From NCBI RefSeq assembly GCF_000189635.1, contig NW_002475961.1:1-64000 (forward strand): a stretch of 64,000 nt of DNA. Reading direction: 5' to 3'. The position numbers and the translations under genes are program-made. The notes below the pieces were generated by a model. It saw nothing but the letters and a program-made list of their open reading frames with translations. It did not search any database and was not told the DNA's origin. The stretch is from Tetrahymena thermophila SB210 (taxonomy: Eukaryota > Ciliophora > Oligohymenophorea > Hymenostomatida > Tetrahymenidae). Within the stretch, counting starts at the first letter, position 1. Each line of letters starts with the position of its first letter. Shown piece after piece: positions 1 through 14,200 of the stretch.

Positions 1-99
1 CAACCCCAACCCCCAACCCCAACCCCAACCCCAACCCCAACCCCAACCCCAACCCCAACCCCAACCCCAACCCCAACCCCAACCCCAACCCCAACCCCA
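1..99. repeat. Macronuclear telomere, C4A2 repeats
   Basis: About 16 tandem CCCCAA units begin the window and end abruptly at position 99, followed by unique AT-rich DNA. This is the C-rich strand of a Tetrahymena-type telomere, written 5' to 3' into the chromosome. One unit near positions 10-14 has five C instead of four, either a telomerase slip or a sequencing error. The tract places the window at a natural chromosome end, so the neighbouring genes are subtelomeric. Confidence 0.98.
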
Positions 100-769
100 T
101 ATTTTTTGGAATAAATAAATTAAATGGTCTCTTTAAAAATAAATACTTTTATTTATGTTTCTTAAAATTGTATTAAAATCAACAAAAATTGTGATAAGCT
201 AATTATTTAAAATCGTATCATTATTTTCTAAGATTTTAATAATGAAAAAATATATTACTGCATAACCAAAAGCAACAACAATAACATTTTATCATGCATT
301 TATCTTTCTTTTTAATTATTCTATATAAATATAAATTCAATCAAAAAAAATAATTATATTTTTTTAGATTATTTTTTAATTACAAAAAAATATACTATTT
401 TTATTTAGATTCAATCATATAATTAATTTTCAGTTTAATTTTTTCATTTTTTTTGAAAATTAGAACTGTTTAAAGACAGACAGACAGACAGACAGACACT
501 AAATTAAAGATACTGTTTTATTCAAATAAAGATAATTTTTACTTTGATATATTATTTTAATAGATTTTATAGATAAAATATAAGATTTTTCTTAATATTA
601 GGACTTGTAGTAAGTAATTCAGCAAATTATTTCTTTTGAAAATAGTTCGATATAAATTTTTTTGATAATTTATCAAAAAATTATAAAATTAGTTTTATAA
701 AAGCAGTAGTTATTTATTATTTGGCATTCATAATAACTGGACAATTAAGATAAACTTAAAGCTATAAAA
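100..769. other. Subtelomeric non-coding DNA
   Basis: AT-rich sequence between the telomere and the first gene. I see no open frame under the ciliate code and no sub-telomeric repeat family. The only simple structure is a short GACA microsatellite near 473-499. The promoter of the first gene should lie in its right part, but no specific element can be named. Confidence 0.6.
473..499. repeat. GACA microsatellite
   Basis: About six consecutive GACA tetranucleotides stand out from the surrounding A/T sequence because they are GC-richer. It is non-coding and nothing indicates a function. Confidence 0.85.
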
Positions 770-3150
770 ATGAATTAAGAAAAAAATAATTAGGATGATT
801 TTGAAATTTTAAGTGATACAGATTAGCAAGAACAAGTAAAAAAGGATAGTCTTTAGCACTAAAATTCCAATCATTCATAGCAATCTTCTAAATCCTCTGT
901 TAAAAATGAATAAAATACTAGAGATAGATAGATTTCTAAAGAGGAATTTGATTAATATTTAAAAGAAAAGAGAAAGAACAGCTAATTAATGGAAAGGGCT
1001 TAAACTGCTAAGCAACCTTCTTCTACATAAGCACCTTAATAAGTAGCAGCTAATCAAAGCACATAAAAAAAACCGCAAAGTGGAGTTGCTCCAAAATAGG
1101 AGTAAAAAAAGATAAATAGAGATGTTTAATCAGCAGTTCTCCTTAATTAGCCTCAAAAACAGAAACCAAGTGAACTACCTCAAATACAAAGAAAATATTT
1201 TTTACCAGCATATTCAGCCACAACTAATAATAAAGAAGCTGAAGGAAAAGGGTCAATGTTCTTTAACTCTACTATTGAAGCAAACTCTACTAAAAATAAA
1301 TTAAACAGAAACTGGTCTGCAACAAGCAAATTCACATTGAAATAGTTCTCACTTTTAAAACAAAATCCTACAAAAGTTGCTCCTCCTTTAATAATTCATT
1401 TAGAGCCCGAAGATGAAAATTATGATGATTTACGTGATAAATTATGGGATTAGGTAAATATTAGGTCATTATTTTACTTAAAAGTCTAAAAGAAAATTTA
1501 AATGTTTCAAAATGGTACTTTCACTTTTGAAATTAATTATTTAATAAGTTTCAATTACTACAATTTCTTTAAAATGTTATTTTTTTTTTTTTGCATACAA
1601 AAACAGGTTTATTTTACTAAAAATTAAATAAATGAACTCAATCAAGACAACAATAACTTGAGAGCAAAAGTTTGGAACATTGAAAAAGAAAATAGAAAAA
1701 TGATTAAATAAATTGAAAATTGGAATCTCTACAAGGGTGTTATCTTTGATGAAGAAAATAAACCATTTGTAGATAGTGCTACTTCAGAAAAAGTATTCAC
1801 TGATTAAAATTTCTAAGCAATATCTATGAAGAAAGAAATCAAGCAATTACAAGAGGAAATAAATGAGTAAGAAGGAATTATCAAGGAATTGCGTCAAAAA
1901 TTAAAAGCAACTAAAGAAGATCAAGTAGCAATGAAAGACTAGTTGCATGAATCTCTAAAAGAAACATTAATAGCTTACTAAATAAACAAAGTCCAAAAAT
2001 AAAACAAAACACAAGAAATGTCTAAATTAAAACTAGAAAATATAGAGTACAGAAAACAGCTTCTTTAACAAAGTAAAAATTCAAAATTTTATTTTTAATG
2101 GAGCAAATAATTAATTATTAACCAATCAAAAGAATATGTTTAGAGTAAAATGATAATTTTATAAAAATTTTATTAAATGATTTCAATTAATTTTGGGATA
2201 ATAATTGATTGATTCTTAAATCAATTCAATAAAAATATGATAAAATGAATAAACAAAATATTTCAGAATATTTTTAATAATAATAATTTATTTATCTGTC
2301 TCTTAAAAATTATAAAAATAAAAAAATCTTTTAATAACATCAACCCAAAAACATTTTAAAAAATAACAAGAGTGTTAATAGAATTTTTATATCTAAATTA
2401 ATTCTTTTTGAGATTATAAAACTAAAAAAATAATTTATTTATTTATCTATTTTTAATACAAATATAAATTTTGATTTTGAGTTTTTAAAAGATGAAGAAG
2501 TTAATTAATTAACTATTTAAAATTTAAATAATCAATTAGGTATTTCAGAAATAATAGAAAAAAATAGAGTATTAAAATTTATGATAGAAGTTTAGCAACA
2601 GACATATGAGAAGTCATTGGAAGAATTAAAATAATATCAATAAAAGATTGAGAAGAAAGAAATAGAAGAAGAACAGTTAGAAAACGAACTCAAAGAGAGG
2701 ATCCCTAGTGGGGAGTTGAAAGAATTACCTTAAAAAAATCAAAGAAAACAATAAACTAGAATAAGCTCTGTGGCAATATCAAAAAATATTGATGAATAAT
2801 TAGAAGAAAAAGATATGATAATAGAAGAGCAACAAAAAGATATCTAGAAAATAAATTATGATATGTAAGAAATAACACGTAATTCTATTCTTGAGAAGCA
2901 AGATCTTATGAAGGAAATAAATGATTATAAAGAATGGATTAGAGAATTGGAAGAAAAGTATTTGGTTTTATAATCTAGACACTCAAAACGTCTAATCAGA
3001 AATAATTAATAAAATACAAATAATTACTCTATAGGTTTAACATAATATGGATCTAATTCCTATTTTTCTAATTCAATTTAAGACATTCCAGACTATATAG
3101 TCAAGGAGAATATGGTAGCTAAAAATACGAATCCCTTAGCATTTAAATGA
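770..3150 (+). CDS. Coiled-coil protein, function unknown
   Basis: Three exons (770-1453, 1607-2072, 2492-3150) join in phase and total 603 codons with TAA/TAG read as Gln. The start ATG opens with MNQEKNNQDDFEIL and the frame ends at TGA 3148-3150. The first 220 residues are low-complexity (Gln, Ser, Lys, Pro). The second and third exons are Lys/Glu/Gln-rich heptad-like sequence, for example KKEIKQLQEEINEQEGIIK and EEKDMIIEEQQKDIQ, typical of long coiled coils. There is no signal peptide or membrane segment. Intron 2 (419 bp) was chosen because its GTAAAA donor and AAAAG acceptor restore phase; other choices run into TGA. No family is recognised. Cytoskeletal or basal-body scaffolds often look like this, but that is only a guess. 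Confidence 0.8.
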
Positions 3151-4053
3151 TACTTTTATTAACTTATAAAATATTGTATATATTTATTTATCTATATGAC
3201 ATTTATTGCTCATTACAATTAAAATTAACTTAATTTGTTTCATAATTAAACAAGTAAATTAATTACATTTTTAAGACAATTCAATTTTAAATATTTAATC
3301 TTATTTATTTCTACCTATTTTAAATTTGATAATATTTTAAAATCTGAATACTAAAATTTCTTATCAAATTACTTTTTTTAAAGCTAAAATTGAAAATGAG
3401 GAACTCATTTGTTTTTAATTTTTCCTTTAAATTACTAAAAACTAAAAAAATTCAAAAAATAGGAAAAAAATTTGTGAAATAAATTTATATTTAAATAATT
3501 ATAAATTTTACCATAAATGTAAGCTATATTTTTGTTTATTTTTTAGATGATTGATATTCAACTCTTCTATTTTTAAATTATTTTATTTATAATTTCTTTA
3601 TTTAAAGAAACCTATATTTAATTCTTAATTTAAATTTATAAATTTCTAGGTCTTTTGTTAATTTTTTTTGGAATTACATTTTTTAAATTAAATTTATGTT
3701 TTATGTTAAAATTATATTAATTTAATTAAATTAAATGATAATCAGAATATTTTAAATGCTTTTTATATTTGTAGTTATTCTAATCTTATTAAATATAAAT
3801 ACTAATCACATTAAATTCTTTTAGCTAATAAAAACATATTAAAATATGATAGTTTAGAAGGTTTAATTAAAAAATTGATAATACAGATTAATCATATATA
3901 CTTGCCTTAAGAATAAATTAAGAAACAGCTTTATTGAATATTTTTAAAAGCAAATAATACATTAAAATGTAAATACATTTTATAGATCAATAAAATTAAT
4001 ATTTATTTTATATAGATTAATAAATAAATTAATTAATTTTGAACAGAAAAATT
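3151..4053. other. Convergent intergenic region
   Basis: AT-rich DNA between the 3' ends of two convergent genes (770-3150 on + and 4054-5486 on -). No sustained open frame, repeat or RNA gene is visible. It presumably holds the polyadenylation regions of both genes. Confidence 0.6.
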
Positions 4054-5486
4054 TCAGTACTTTTTTAAAACTTTGCTCTCTGCTCTTTTATAAAGCTTAT
4101 CAAAAGTAGTTGAGTAGTTAGATGTCTAAAATGTTGGATTATTGTCAACTTAAGAGTTAGTATTTGAGTTAGTTAGATTTTTGATCGCAATAGAGTCTAA
4201 TTTTATGTTATTGCTAAAGTTCCTTTTGTGTGTATTGAAGAAGTTATTTCCAAATGACTGTTTAGTCGCATCGTTTGAATTTTAATCAGAAAAAGTTATG
4301 AAATTTTAGTAGTTAAATTTGTTTTATTGCTAAAACAAAACTTTAGATTTCCTTAATTTTTCATCCATTTTTTTCATAATATTTGAGAAATACTTTGTTT
4401 CTGTTTTTCTATAAATATTTTATTCGCTGTTGTTGATCTTTATATTTTTATAATTTTTGTTTAGCTCAGAGTAATTTAAGCTAGATTAATCATCAAGTAA
4501 GTTTTTTTTGCATGCATACGAATAAAAAGAATCATTTTTTTGCTAAAAGCTATTACAACTGGTTGAATTTGTGATTCTAAATTCACTCTTTGAAGTTTTT
4601 CCTTGAGTGAAAGTATCACCTTGATTTGAGTTGTCCTTAATTTCTCTTTTTGGACTTTATCTAAATTTTCTTTAAATACTCATTATTTTCTTTTAAGTAT
4701 CTTTTTTAATTTATTTGTAGTTCGTTTAGTCTTTAGTTGTACTGTTATCGCTTACAACAATTACAGCTGTTCTCTTTTTTCTTTATAGTGATCTATCTAA
4801 TCTTTCATCCAAATCTTCTACATACTTAATTTTATCATAAAATTCTGAATTAGGTTTTTCTATAACTTTAACTCTATATTTATCATCTAAAAAGGTAGTT
4901 ATGTGTTTAAATTCTTTACTTTTTTCTTCCATCCTTTCAAATTTATATTTATATTGAGAATCTAAATCAAACTACATAGTATTATTTTGCTTTTTTTATT
5001 ATTGCTATGCTAATTAATTAAAAAATAATAATTTTTATTGTTACTCAATAATTCTGAAAAAAATACCTTCATAAAGCTTCTTCATTTCATTCAAGTGTTT
5101 AAGGGAAGGACCTTTTAACTCTTCTTGGTAAAAGTCCTTAATTTTATCATATATTAAATCTCTGACTGTATAATCGTCTTTCATCAGTCTAATTTTAGTT
5201 TTGATGTTTTGTTACCTAACAGCTTGATCAGTTAAGTTTTATGAATTGTAAGATTTGTTCAAATCATTCTATTAAGTCATAGAATTTTGATCATTAGTTT
5301 TTATTTAATCACTTAATAAATTCTAAAACGAGCTCTTAACTTTTTTTAAGCTATGTGTTGGAGAATTCTCAGTTTTAGAAATAATATTATCATTGCTCTA
5401 ATTTAAAATAATTTAATTTTTTTTATTTTTTATTAAAAATAGCTTACTTTTTATTGAACTTTATATTGAGACAGATCTGGATTCAT
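4054..5486 (-). CDS. Gln/Asn-rich protein, function unknown
   Basis: Exon 1 is 5448-5486 (MNPDLSQYKVQQK), followed by a 50-bp intron (5398-5447, GTAAGC...TAG) and one long exon to TGA at 4054-4056, giving 460 residues. The N-terminal third contains a compact, probably helical stretch around residues 75-120 (for example MKDDYTVRDLIYDKIKDFYQ). The rest is Lys/Asn/Ser/Gln-rich and likely disordered, ending in KVLKKY. No membrane segment or recognised domain is seen. It is divergent from the next gene upstream on the same strand, about 420 bp away. Confidence 0.8.
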
Positions 5487-5903
5487 AATATCTTGGAACA
5501 AATTATAAAAATTGAACTTTTATTCCTATATATATTTTAGTTAAAAAATTAAAATTCATATTTAAAAACTATTATTTAGAAAAATTAAATAATCCATTTT
5601 TAAGATTCAATTATTGAAAACAATTAATAAATTATGAAATAATATCTTATAAAAAATACTTTTTTGATTTGAGAAAAATATTTTAAAGCAAACAAAAGTT
5701 AATAATTTAAATATTACGTAAATTTGACAAATAAAATCAAAAATACATTTTTTTAAAAGCAAATTCAATAATTTTTACTGTAAAATAAAATATTAAAAAA
5801 GACTTATTAAAAGTAGACACGATTAAAAATATATATCGATTAGTCCAAATAAATTAATGATAAAATAAAAACTTTTAAAATTATATTTTGCTCAAAATTA
5901 AAT
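5487..5903. other. Short intergenic region
   Basis: AT-rich spacer between two minus-strand genes. The last exon of the WD40 gene may extend into it if the GTATTA after position about 6020 is a splice donor, but no convincing extra exon was found. Confidence 0.45.
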
Positions 5904-8900
5904 TCATTTAAATTAATTATTAAATTGAGTTTAATTTATTAATTAAATGAAGATCCCAAAATAAATAAAAAATAAATAAATTAATAAAATAAATGAATAT
6001 TTTTTAAGTTTTAATACCTGCAAGTGATTTATTTGAGAGCCATATTTCGCAAGCATGCATTTCATAGATTAAAGTGCATACAATATTTTAGTTTTATATT
6101 AGCGGGTTTGATCAATTTCTATGTCCCATTTTATGGGTAGAGGATGTTCAGTATTCAAGTTAGCACAGACAGTCAATTCTGGATATTTCCAAATCTTTAG
6201 TAATAACATAAAAATTATATTGGACAAAATCAAATAAATGGTTTTTATTTAAAGATAAATTTACTTTTATATAGCAATCTAATGAAGATGTTAGTACATA
6301 TTTTTTTCCAAGATCTATAAACTGCAAACAATGTATTGAATCTTTGTGAGCAGAAACACTTTAAACTAAATTTTATGTTTAATTAAAATAGGGGTTTGCA
6401 TAAGATTAAGTCTAGTCTTCTTTTACAATATTTTTTGCTTAAAAAATGCTTCTAATTTATGATTTTCTGACTTTTGCACTATTATTTCTTGGACTTTAAG
6501 TATTGTTGTTATTATTTATCTGCTGTACAGAGTTAGTAAAATTATCTATCTAAACAGACCCCAAAAATATTGTATTTGAAAGGTAATTGACATTATCAGT
6601 GCTCTGTTGGGTATCTTTAATGATAGAATTTTTAAAAAGTTTGAATTAACGTATTTTATCAATAACTTTTGTGAAATCTTCTTTGCTTGACCTAAAAGCA
6701 TTGTAATTTGATTTTGTATTGCAATGAGGACTCTTTTTAATGTTTTTATTTTAGAAAAGAGAGCAAATATCATATATTTAAACTTATCCGTTGTGCAAAG
6801 CTACTAAGAGATACATTTTCCCCATATCAAACATCATTTTAGATGGAATTGTAGTTATTTCTTTTTTTTAATTTAAAATAACACTAGTGTTATTCTGCTA
6901 TTATTATTATGATTTTTATGTATTTTGCTAAGAACTTTCTGTCTTTGCAGTAAGCTGTTAAGATAATTTTAAGCTATTAAGTTAATTAATTTAATTTTAA
7001 TTAGTAGCAGTTATTTAGTTGGGGCTAAGCAGAGACATCAACTATTATTTTGAGCTATTGGATTAATCTTACTTCTTTGGAGAAATGCTAAACTTTGCAT
7101 TGTTTAGAGATTTTTAATCATCTCTCTTTTTTTCATTGTTAGTCCCAGTTAGTATATGATGTAAATCTTCACTAGTTTATTGATTTTTTATAAAATCTAT
7201 TTCATCTTCATCATCATCACCCATTCTTATTTTAGCAATCAATTTTAAATCAATAGTATCATCATGCATTTTAAACTAAATAAAATGAATATTTCCTAGA
7301 GTAGTACCAACAATAAATATCTATTTTTATTTAATAAAAAATATATTTTTTAAATTTAATTTGATTTTTATTGAAAATAATTTAGAAATTTATTAATAAC
7401 AAAAACCAATTAATCAATAAGTATTTCATATATATTTGCTATTTTATTTGTTTAAAAATATTTTTTATATTTAATTAAATTTATTAATTTTCTTAAATAT
7501 TGATTATTGCTTAATTAGTGAGATTATATTTCCCGTTTAATTTTGAGGAAATTTTCACTCATAAAATGTTATTGAATATTAAAAAATATTACTGAATAGC
7601 CACTGATAAACTCTAAACAGGTAGGCTCCTCGTTAGGAGATAGGTAAAATATAGACATCAATCTTCCAAACTCATAGTTTATCAAATAGAGCTCATTATT
7701 GGAAAAAGTTACTACCATTAAATTATGATAGACAGATATTTCTAGGTTTTAAATTTCTTTTCCAATGTAAATTTCTCTTATTTTCTCAAATGTGCCATTT
7801 TACTATTCCTTCTAAATATAAATATTACCATCGAAGCTAGCGCTAGTAAGCAACCTATTTAAGTAATCCATTTTAATTACAGATACTTCATCATTATGAC
7901 CTTGTATTTTACCAATGTTCTCCCCATCTCTTGAGCTAAAAATTTTAATTATGCCTATTTAATTAATATTTTTTTTTTAAATATCAAATCAGTCAAATAT
8001 TTAGTCAATCTACCTTTCTGGTTACCAATTAAAAATTTCTTGTTTTATTAAAAAACTCTAAATGTTGTAATTTCATCTTCCTGTGAAGAAATAATCCCTG
8101 AAATAATTTTTTTTATTCTTCCAGTATCAATGTCAATATATTTAACATCTTTCCTGCTACATATACTCATTTCTTTTCTATTTGGATCATATTCAATTGC
8201 TATAGGATGTGAGCCTTCTTTAACCTTTTAGCTATTCAGCTCATCCTCAAAAAACAAGCAAGTAACTCTTGAACTAATCAAGCATATCCTGTCTTTTAGA
8301 ATGTGTATAAATTTAATGGAATTTCTCAAGTCAATATTCATATTTTGAATACACTTCATATTTCTTATATCCCAAACCTTTTATTTAATACAAATTTATT
8401 TTTTAATTTTTAAGTAAACTCAATCTTATTGCTTTTTTTTGTGAAAAAAAAGACCTTGATTGCTTAATAAAAAATATATTTAATTAAACAATTGATATTT
8501 AGTCAAGGCATACTTTCAAAAAAATATAGATTTAAAGATTTTAATAAACCATCAATTAATTACTTTGATGTTAAAACGATCATCAGCAGTTACTACCATT
8601 GGAGTATTTTCTATACATTAAATAGAAGTGACTAGTGTTTGATGTCCTTAAAGTTTTCCAAGAGAGTTGTAATCATTGTATGTACTATGTAACGAGTAAA
8701 TATTGATAATATTGTCATATCCTGCTGTGAGAATGATTTGATATGTCTTAAAAAAAACTACTTAGTTAAGATGAGTATGATCTACTTCTATTTTAAACAG
8801 CTATTTTAAATTGAGAAAATCCCAAATTGCTATTTAATTATCACAAGTTGCTACTGCTACCAATTTTAGATAAGGTATTTCTAGCACTTAGAGAATTCCT

Positions 8901-10300
8901 TTGCTAAATGTTTCAGATTTCAGTGTGTTGCTTATCTATCAATTTAAATTTATTTTTTTCAATTCAAAATTACTCTTTTTAAAATAAATTTTACCAGTTC
9001 TTTCTCTAAATCCCAAACATAAAGTTGGTTCTTTTTATCAGTAGTAATCCATCTATCTATGCATTCAACATACCTATTATATTATCCATATTAAAATATG
9101 AATAAATCTTATAACTTACCAAATTTTAGTCTATTCTTCTGTGAGAAACTGACCTATCTAAAAAACCTTTTCGAAAGCAAAGTTATCACTGGCTTCCCAA
9201 AATACAAGATAACCATCTCTAAAGCTAGCTCCAATTCTTTATTACTTTTGAGACCAGTAAAAGTCAATACAAACTTAATTTTTTAACTTAAATGATTAAA
9301 TTATTTAATGCTAAATATATATTTTGTGTTTATATTAATTTACTTATTAAATTTTAGGGTAGAGTTCCCTCGTAACATTGCAATTATAATCGTAAAAAAG
9401 AAAATGGTCAGAGTAGCTATCAAGAGTAATAACTTTTTAAAGTGTCTCAGCATAATGAGAAACAATGATCATATTTTTATTATGATGAACTGCATCAATA
9501 CAATTCTTTTCTTTAGTTAATCTCCTAAGCAAATGATTATCGTCCTTATATATAATAGGAGGATTTATATCTATATCTCTTACTACTCTTTACTGTTTGC
9601 TTAATTAAAATTTTCTTTCTTCAGGAAGCTTTTTACTGGGAATTTTTCTATCATCAACATTCCCTATATTAATATTATCATTAAAAATAATGTATATTAT
9701 TCTTTGTATGTATGACATATGATTAACTTAATTTATTTTCTAATGTAAGTTAATTTTTATGTATTTTTAAACAAGCATTTTAATCTATTATGAGAATTTA
9801 AACTGGAATGATTTTCCAGCATGCAATAAACAATTAAGATATTACTATCATTTTTTATGATGTATTATCATTATAAAGGATGAAGACATATTTATAATTC
9901 AAGTAATTTATAAATTACCTTCAGAAAATGCAGGGTCATTCTCACATATGTAATTTGTAATGTTTTGAAATTTGATCACTTGCTATAAATTTTCATTCTC
10001 AACTATTCCCTAGTAAAAATCAATGAGGGCAATAGCAACATAAAGAGTTTAATTTGAGTTATACTCCATATGAGTTAACATTTAAAATAAAAAATCAATT
10101 ATATCTATCCCTTTCTTATTTTGGTAGGAGTGAAATATCTACTCAATTTATGTAAGATTCCTACTTAGATGATTATTAATGTAGTCAACATTAAATATCT
10201 AAAGCATTTACTACCCATCATTTCCCTTATAATTTATTATTTTTTGTACCAAGCTTTCTATCTAATCCTAGTCTAAATCTTTTTCAAAAGCTTAAATCAT
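5904..10300 (-). CDS. EF-hand-like / WD40 repeat protein, WDR49/EFCAB8-like
   Basis: Ten exons separated by introns 9664-9918, 9287-9343, 9074-9119, 8936-8994, 8378-8563, 7955-8013, 7321-7592 and 6195-6264, plus the terminal exon, join in phase to about 1,130 residues. The first exon reads as a helical, EF-hand-like region (KGIDIIDFLFQMLTHM). It is followed by many WD40 repeats, such as RDGYLVFWE, QLYVWDLEK, CDNQIAIWDF, GHQTLVTS...FNIKVWDIRN and, after a Gln/Asn/Ser-rich insert (about 6450-7200), HKDSIHCLQF...SLDCYIKIWK. A helical N-terminus plus split WD40 blocks resembles the WDR49/WDR64/EFCAB8 family, often axonemal. The true start may lie upstream, since the frame stays open to about 10413, and the last 40 codons may be intronic read-through. 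Confidence 0.8.
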
Positions 10301-11240
10301 TTAGTAACTTGCTTACCTTTAATCAGGTATATGCTAATTTCTTTTAGAAGAGCTTATTTTAAGCTAGTATTTATTGATAATATCTAAATCAATAATGACT
10401 TGCAAATTAACTAATTAATTAATAAATCAATCAATAAATTAATGATTTGGACTTTATTATTAGTAACGCTTTAACAAAAATAATTAACGATACACTCGCT
10501 CATTATTTATTATAATAAATTATTTCAAGTATTTTTTGTATTATGCTTTCATTAAAGATTTTCATTTAATTTTTTATATGTTCTATTTAACCAAGCATAA
10601 TCTCCTTATAATCATATTTGTTTTCAATTACTATGCAAAAATCATTTAAATAAGAAAATTTTTAATTTAATCATATTAAAAAACACAAACAAAGTAATGT
10701 GTAAATGTGATGAAGCAATGTAAAATATCGAAAAAATACATTTTTATATTTCTATCCTAAAATTTTGATAAATATTACTGAAGATAAACTAAGAAATGTT
10801 AAGTTTTTTTTACTTACATTTTTATTACCAAATCCAATTCCTTTTTATAAAAATTATATTTAATTTTTAAATATTCTGCCAAATAAGGTAATCAATCAAT
10901 CATAGAAATAAAAAGGTACTAAAATATATTAAAATTGGTTAAATTAGAAATTTTTAATGCATATAAATATAATAAGTTATTTTTTATAATAAGACATAAA
11001 TAAAATATAAAACTTAATAAAATATTTTTTATTTTGAAAAATTATTAGATAAAAAATTAAATAAATATTTAAATTGTTAAATATAATAATTTAATCGATG
11101 AATAATTGTTATATAATATAACTCATTTAGTAATTAATATATACAAGATTTATAATAATAAAGTAAAATGAGTAGAAAACATTTATCTAATTTACATTTT
11201 TTAAGACATTTATTTATTTTGTTGAAAATTAATTTAAAAT
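10301..11240. other. Intergenic region, possible first exon of the WD40 gene
   Basis: Mostly AT-rich. The first 110 bp (to about 10413) stay open in frame with the WD40 gene and look protein-like on the minus strand. A minus-strand ATG at 10501-10503 could be an upstream start, but no splice model was convincing. The remaining 700 bp shows nothing recognisable. Confidence 0.4.
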
Positions 11241-14200
11241 TCAATAATCATTTTTAAAAAAATGGATTTTGCTTTGATCTCTGATTTGTTAAGTATAATA
11301 AGAAGAATTGTCATTTTATTTTTAAGGTTGAAGCTAGTTTTAGGAATAATTTGAGTCATTATTTTGTGGGGAATATATTATGTATTAAGAAGAGTTAATG
11401 ATCTGATGGTTGTGTTAAAATACCTTAATATCATTCATGTTATGACGAGGAGTATTTTCAGATTCTGAAGATGAAGATGAAATATCTTCATTAATACAAG
11501 CTTATTTATACATTTCCTAAAAGTTAAGAGGCTCTTAATTTTATTTCTTATCTTAATCTTTACCTTAGCTCTGTAAAGTATCACTTTAAAAAGATTTTCT
11601 GTTAGAAGATATTGAAAACCTTATTTTATTTTAGATATAATTTTACAAAGATGGAAGTTTTAAAAAATTTTATTTTTTTAGATTGATTTCTTAGTCCATA
11701 TTAGTTATGCCATTTTCACCACTTTATACATTTTTTATTTCATCTAAACCACTTTCTACTTTACACATTGGAGCTAACTGAGAAAAACACGATAGACGTT
11801 TACACATATAGTAACTTTAATTTTTCTATGATTTGTTGTTGCTATCATTAATATTTTCAACCACAGATGTTTCAGGTATTGTATTTTTTTAGTTTGGTTA
11901 TGTGGTTGAGTGATTTTCTAAATTACTTTCAACAGGACCATTAGATATTTACTCATATTTTTATATCAGTTTCTATATTTTAGTAGTAACTGCTTTATTT
12001 GTTTTCCTTTTTTTGATGAGCTAAGCTTATCTTCTTTATTTTGACTCAATTATTTTCACTTTTTACTGCTAGAATTTTCTAAATAAGTGGTGGCTTTTAG
12101 GATTATTTAGGATGTTTTTCATAAAGAGAGAACAGTTATACTTAGATTGATCATTGTTATCAATACAAGTATTGCTATTTTTTTATTTTGGAGTATTTTA
12201 TAATTTGCTTTTGTTATAGTGAGTGCTATTTCTTAATGAAAGTTTCATAGTTTTGATGCTTTTTTATTTGAATTTAAAGTACTCTAAAATTACTGATAAG
12301 TTATTATGTGGTAAGTAAAAGTCGAAATTCTTTTAAATTTCAAATTCTTCTTAGTTGCTTAAGCCTTAAATTTCATAATCTTTTTAAGCATATGTTTGAA
12401 CAATTTAATAAATTAAATCATTTAATTTTTGTTTATTGTTTAATTCCAAATTCACAGTATGAGTATTATTTAACTAGATATGGTTGCTATGATTGTTTTA
12501 TATTTTTAATTTAGATCCTTGCATAAACGAATTATCAATTTTGGATGATTCTTCTTAGTTGTTGTGTTGGTAAAAATATAGTTGACTGTTATTATTCATA
12601 TGATTTATGCTGTTATTCACTGGCAATAAATTATTTTGTTTATTCGAACTATTGCTCATTATTAAAGGACTTTGTACATTATTTTTTGAATTTTAAATAT
12701 TATTTTTATCTTTGTTAGAGGCTTTTGAAGTTGTAACTGAATTTATAACTTATTTAGGGGAAGGAGGCGTATTTTATGGAATAATTAAAGCAGGCGGTCT
12801 TACAAATTATCTTTAAGCTTTTGCAATTTACTCTGTATTTTCAAGCTCAGAAGCAATAAATAAATTAGAATTTACCCCACTTTTAAATTCCTTTGTTAAA
12901 TTTCTATTACCTTAATTGTTAAATGATTGCTATTTAGTAAAGGTTTATGAAAACTGTTTTGTAAAATTTTTAAGTTGCTCTTCTATGCTACCCATATGAG
13001 CTGGTCCTATAGATAAAGATGCAGGTCTTACATCTGGGGAGCAATAGATGTTATTTTTTTACTCTTTTTCATTGACTTATTAATTTTAAATATTTACAAG
13101 TTGTATTGCCTCATTCGACTGAATTCTCTATATATTTTGACTGAGTTCAGAAACTTCATCAATAAGTTCGTTATATTCATTGAATTGCTCAATGTATCCA
13201 TCAATTAGTTCGTTATTTTCTAAATTGAAGCAGTCATATTTTTGAAATACATATTGCTATAGAAGTAGGCTTGGAAATTTTTATATCCTTCTTTTCACAT
13301 CCTTCCGATCACAAAACTCCGACAAGCTAAGTTTATTAATAGCTGCTATCTATTTTAAAAATTAATTTTCAACTTTATTATTTTAAAGAAATTTTCATAA
13401 TTAATTATAAAATAAAAACGAAATAAATTGATTATTTATTTTTATAAATGCAATTGAATTCTTTTAATAAGTATATCTCTTTCTTTTCTTTATTCGTTAT
13501 AAATGCTTCAATTCTAATATCTTTTAGTTTAAGATTATCATATTTTTTTTGATATTAAAAAATTAAAATTAAATAATATTTTATCTCATCCCATTCAAAT
13601 TTAGTAAATTTAGTGAAAGAATATCTTAATTTATGTGGAATAATAATTCAATTAAAATTGGCTAATGGTGGATTTTTTAAATTTTAATTATATTTATTTT
13701 TTGATTATTTTTGACAATTTATTTTCTAGAAATAATTAAATGAAGTAATAATTTTTTTTTTATTTAAAATTATTTTATTGTTTTTATGATGATATGATGC
13801 AATTAAGAAAATTAAAGAAAATTAGAATATATTTATTAAAATTATTTATAAAATTTTGTTAAAATAATTTTAATTCAAAAAAAATTTTTTTAATTTCTGA
13901 ATTAGAATTAACTGGGAAGCAATAAAATTAAAACATAATGCTCAATTACTTGATTAACTACAAGATGAATAAAAGGACATTATTAAAAGGTGTGATTTAA
14001 AGATCTGCAAGAAAAGCACTGAGATTTTAAAATACTTTATTCTTTTGAATAAAGCAACTTATCTTAAATACAACAAAATATTTCATAATCAACTGGATAA
14101 GTTTAAATTAATGCAAGGAATTTTTTTCTTCTAAGCCTAATTACTGTTGAATATTCTAAAGCTTTAATATTATAAGAATGTGCCTATCCTGAAAAGAATG

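Noticed and set aside
1122..1304. + strand ORF (MFNQQFSLISLKNRN...)
   Set aside because: An out-of-frame reading inside exon 1 of the coiled-coil gene; the gene frame is longer and in phase with its introns.
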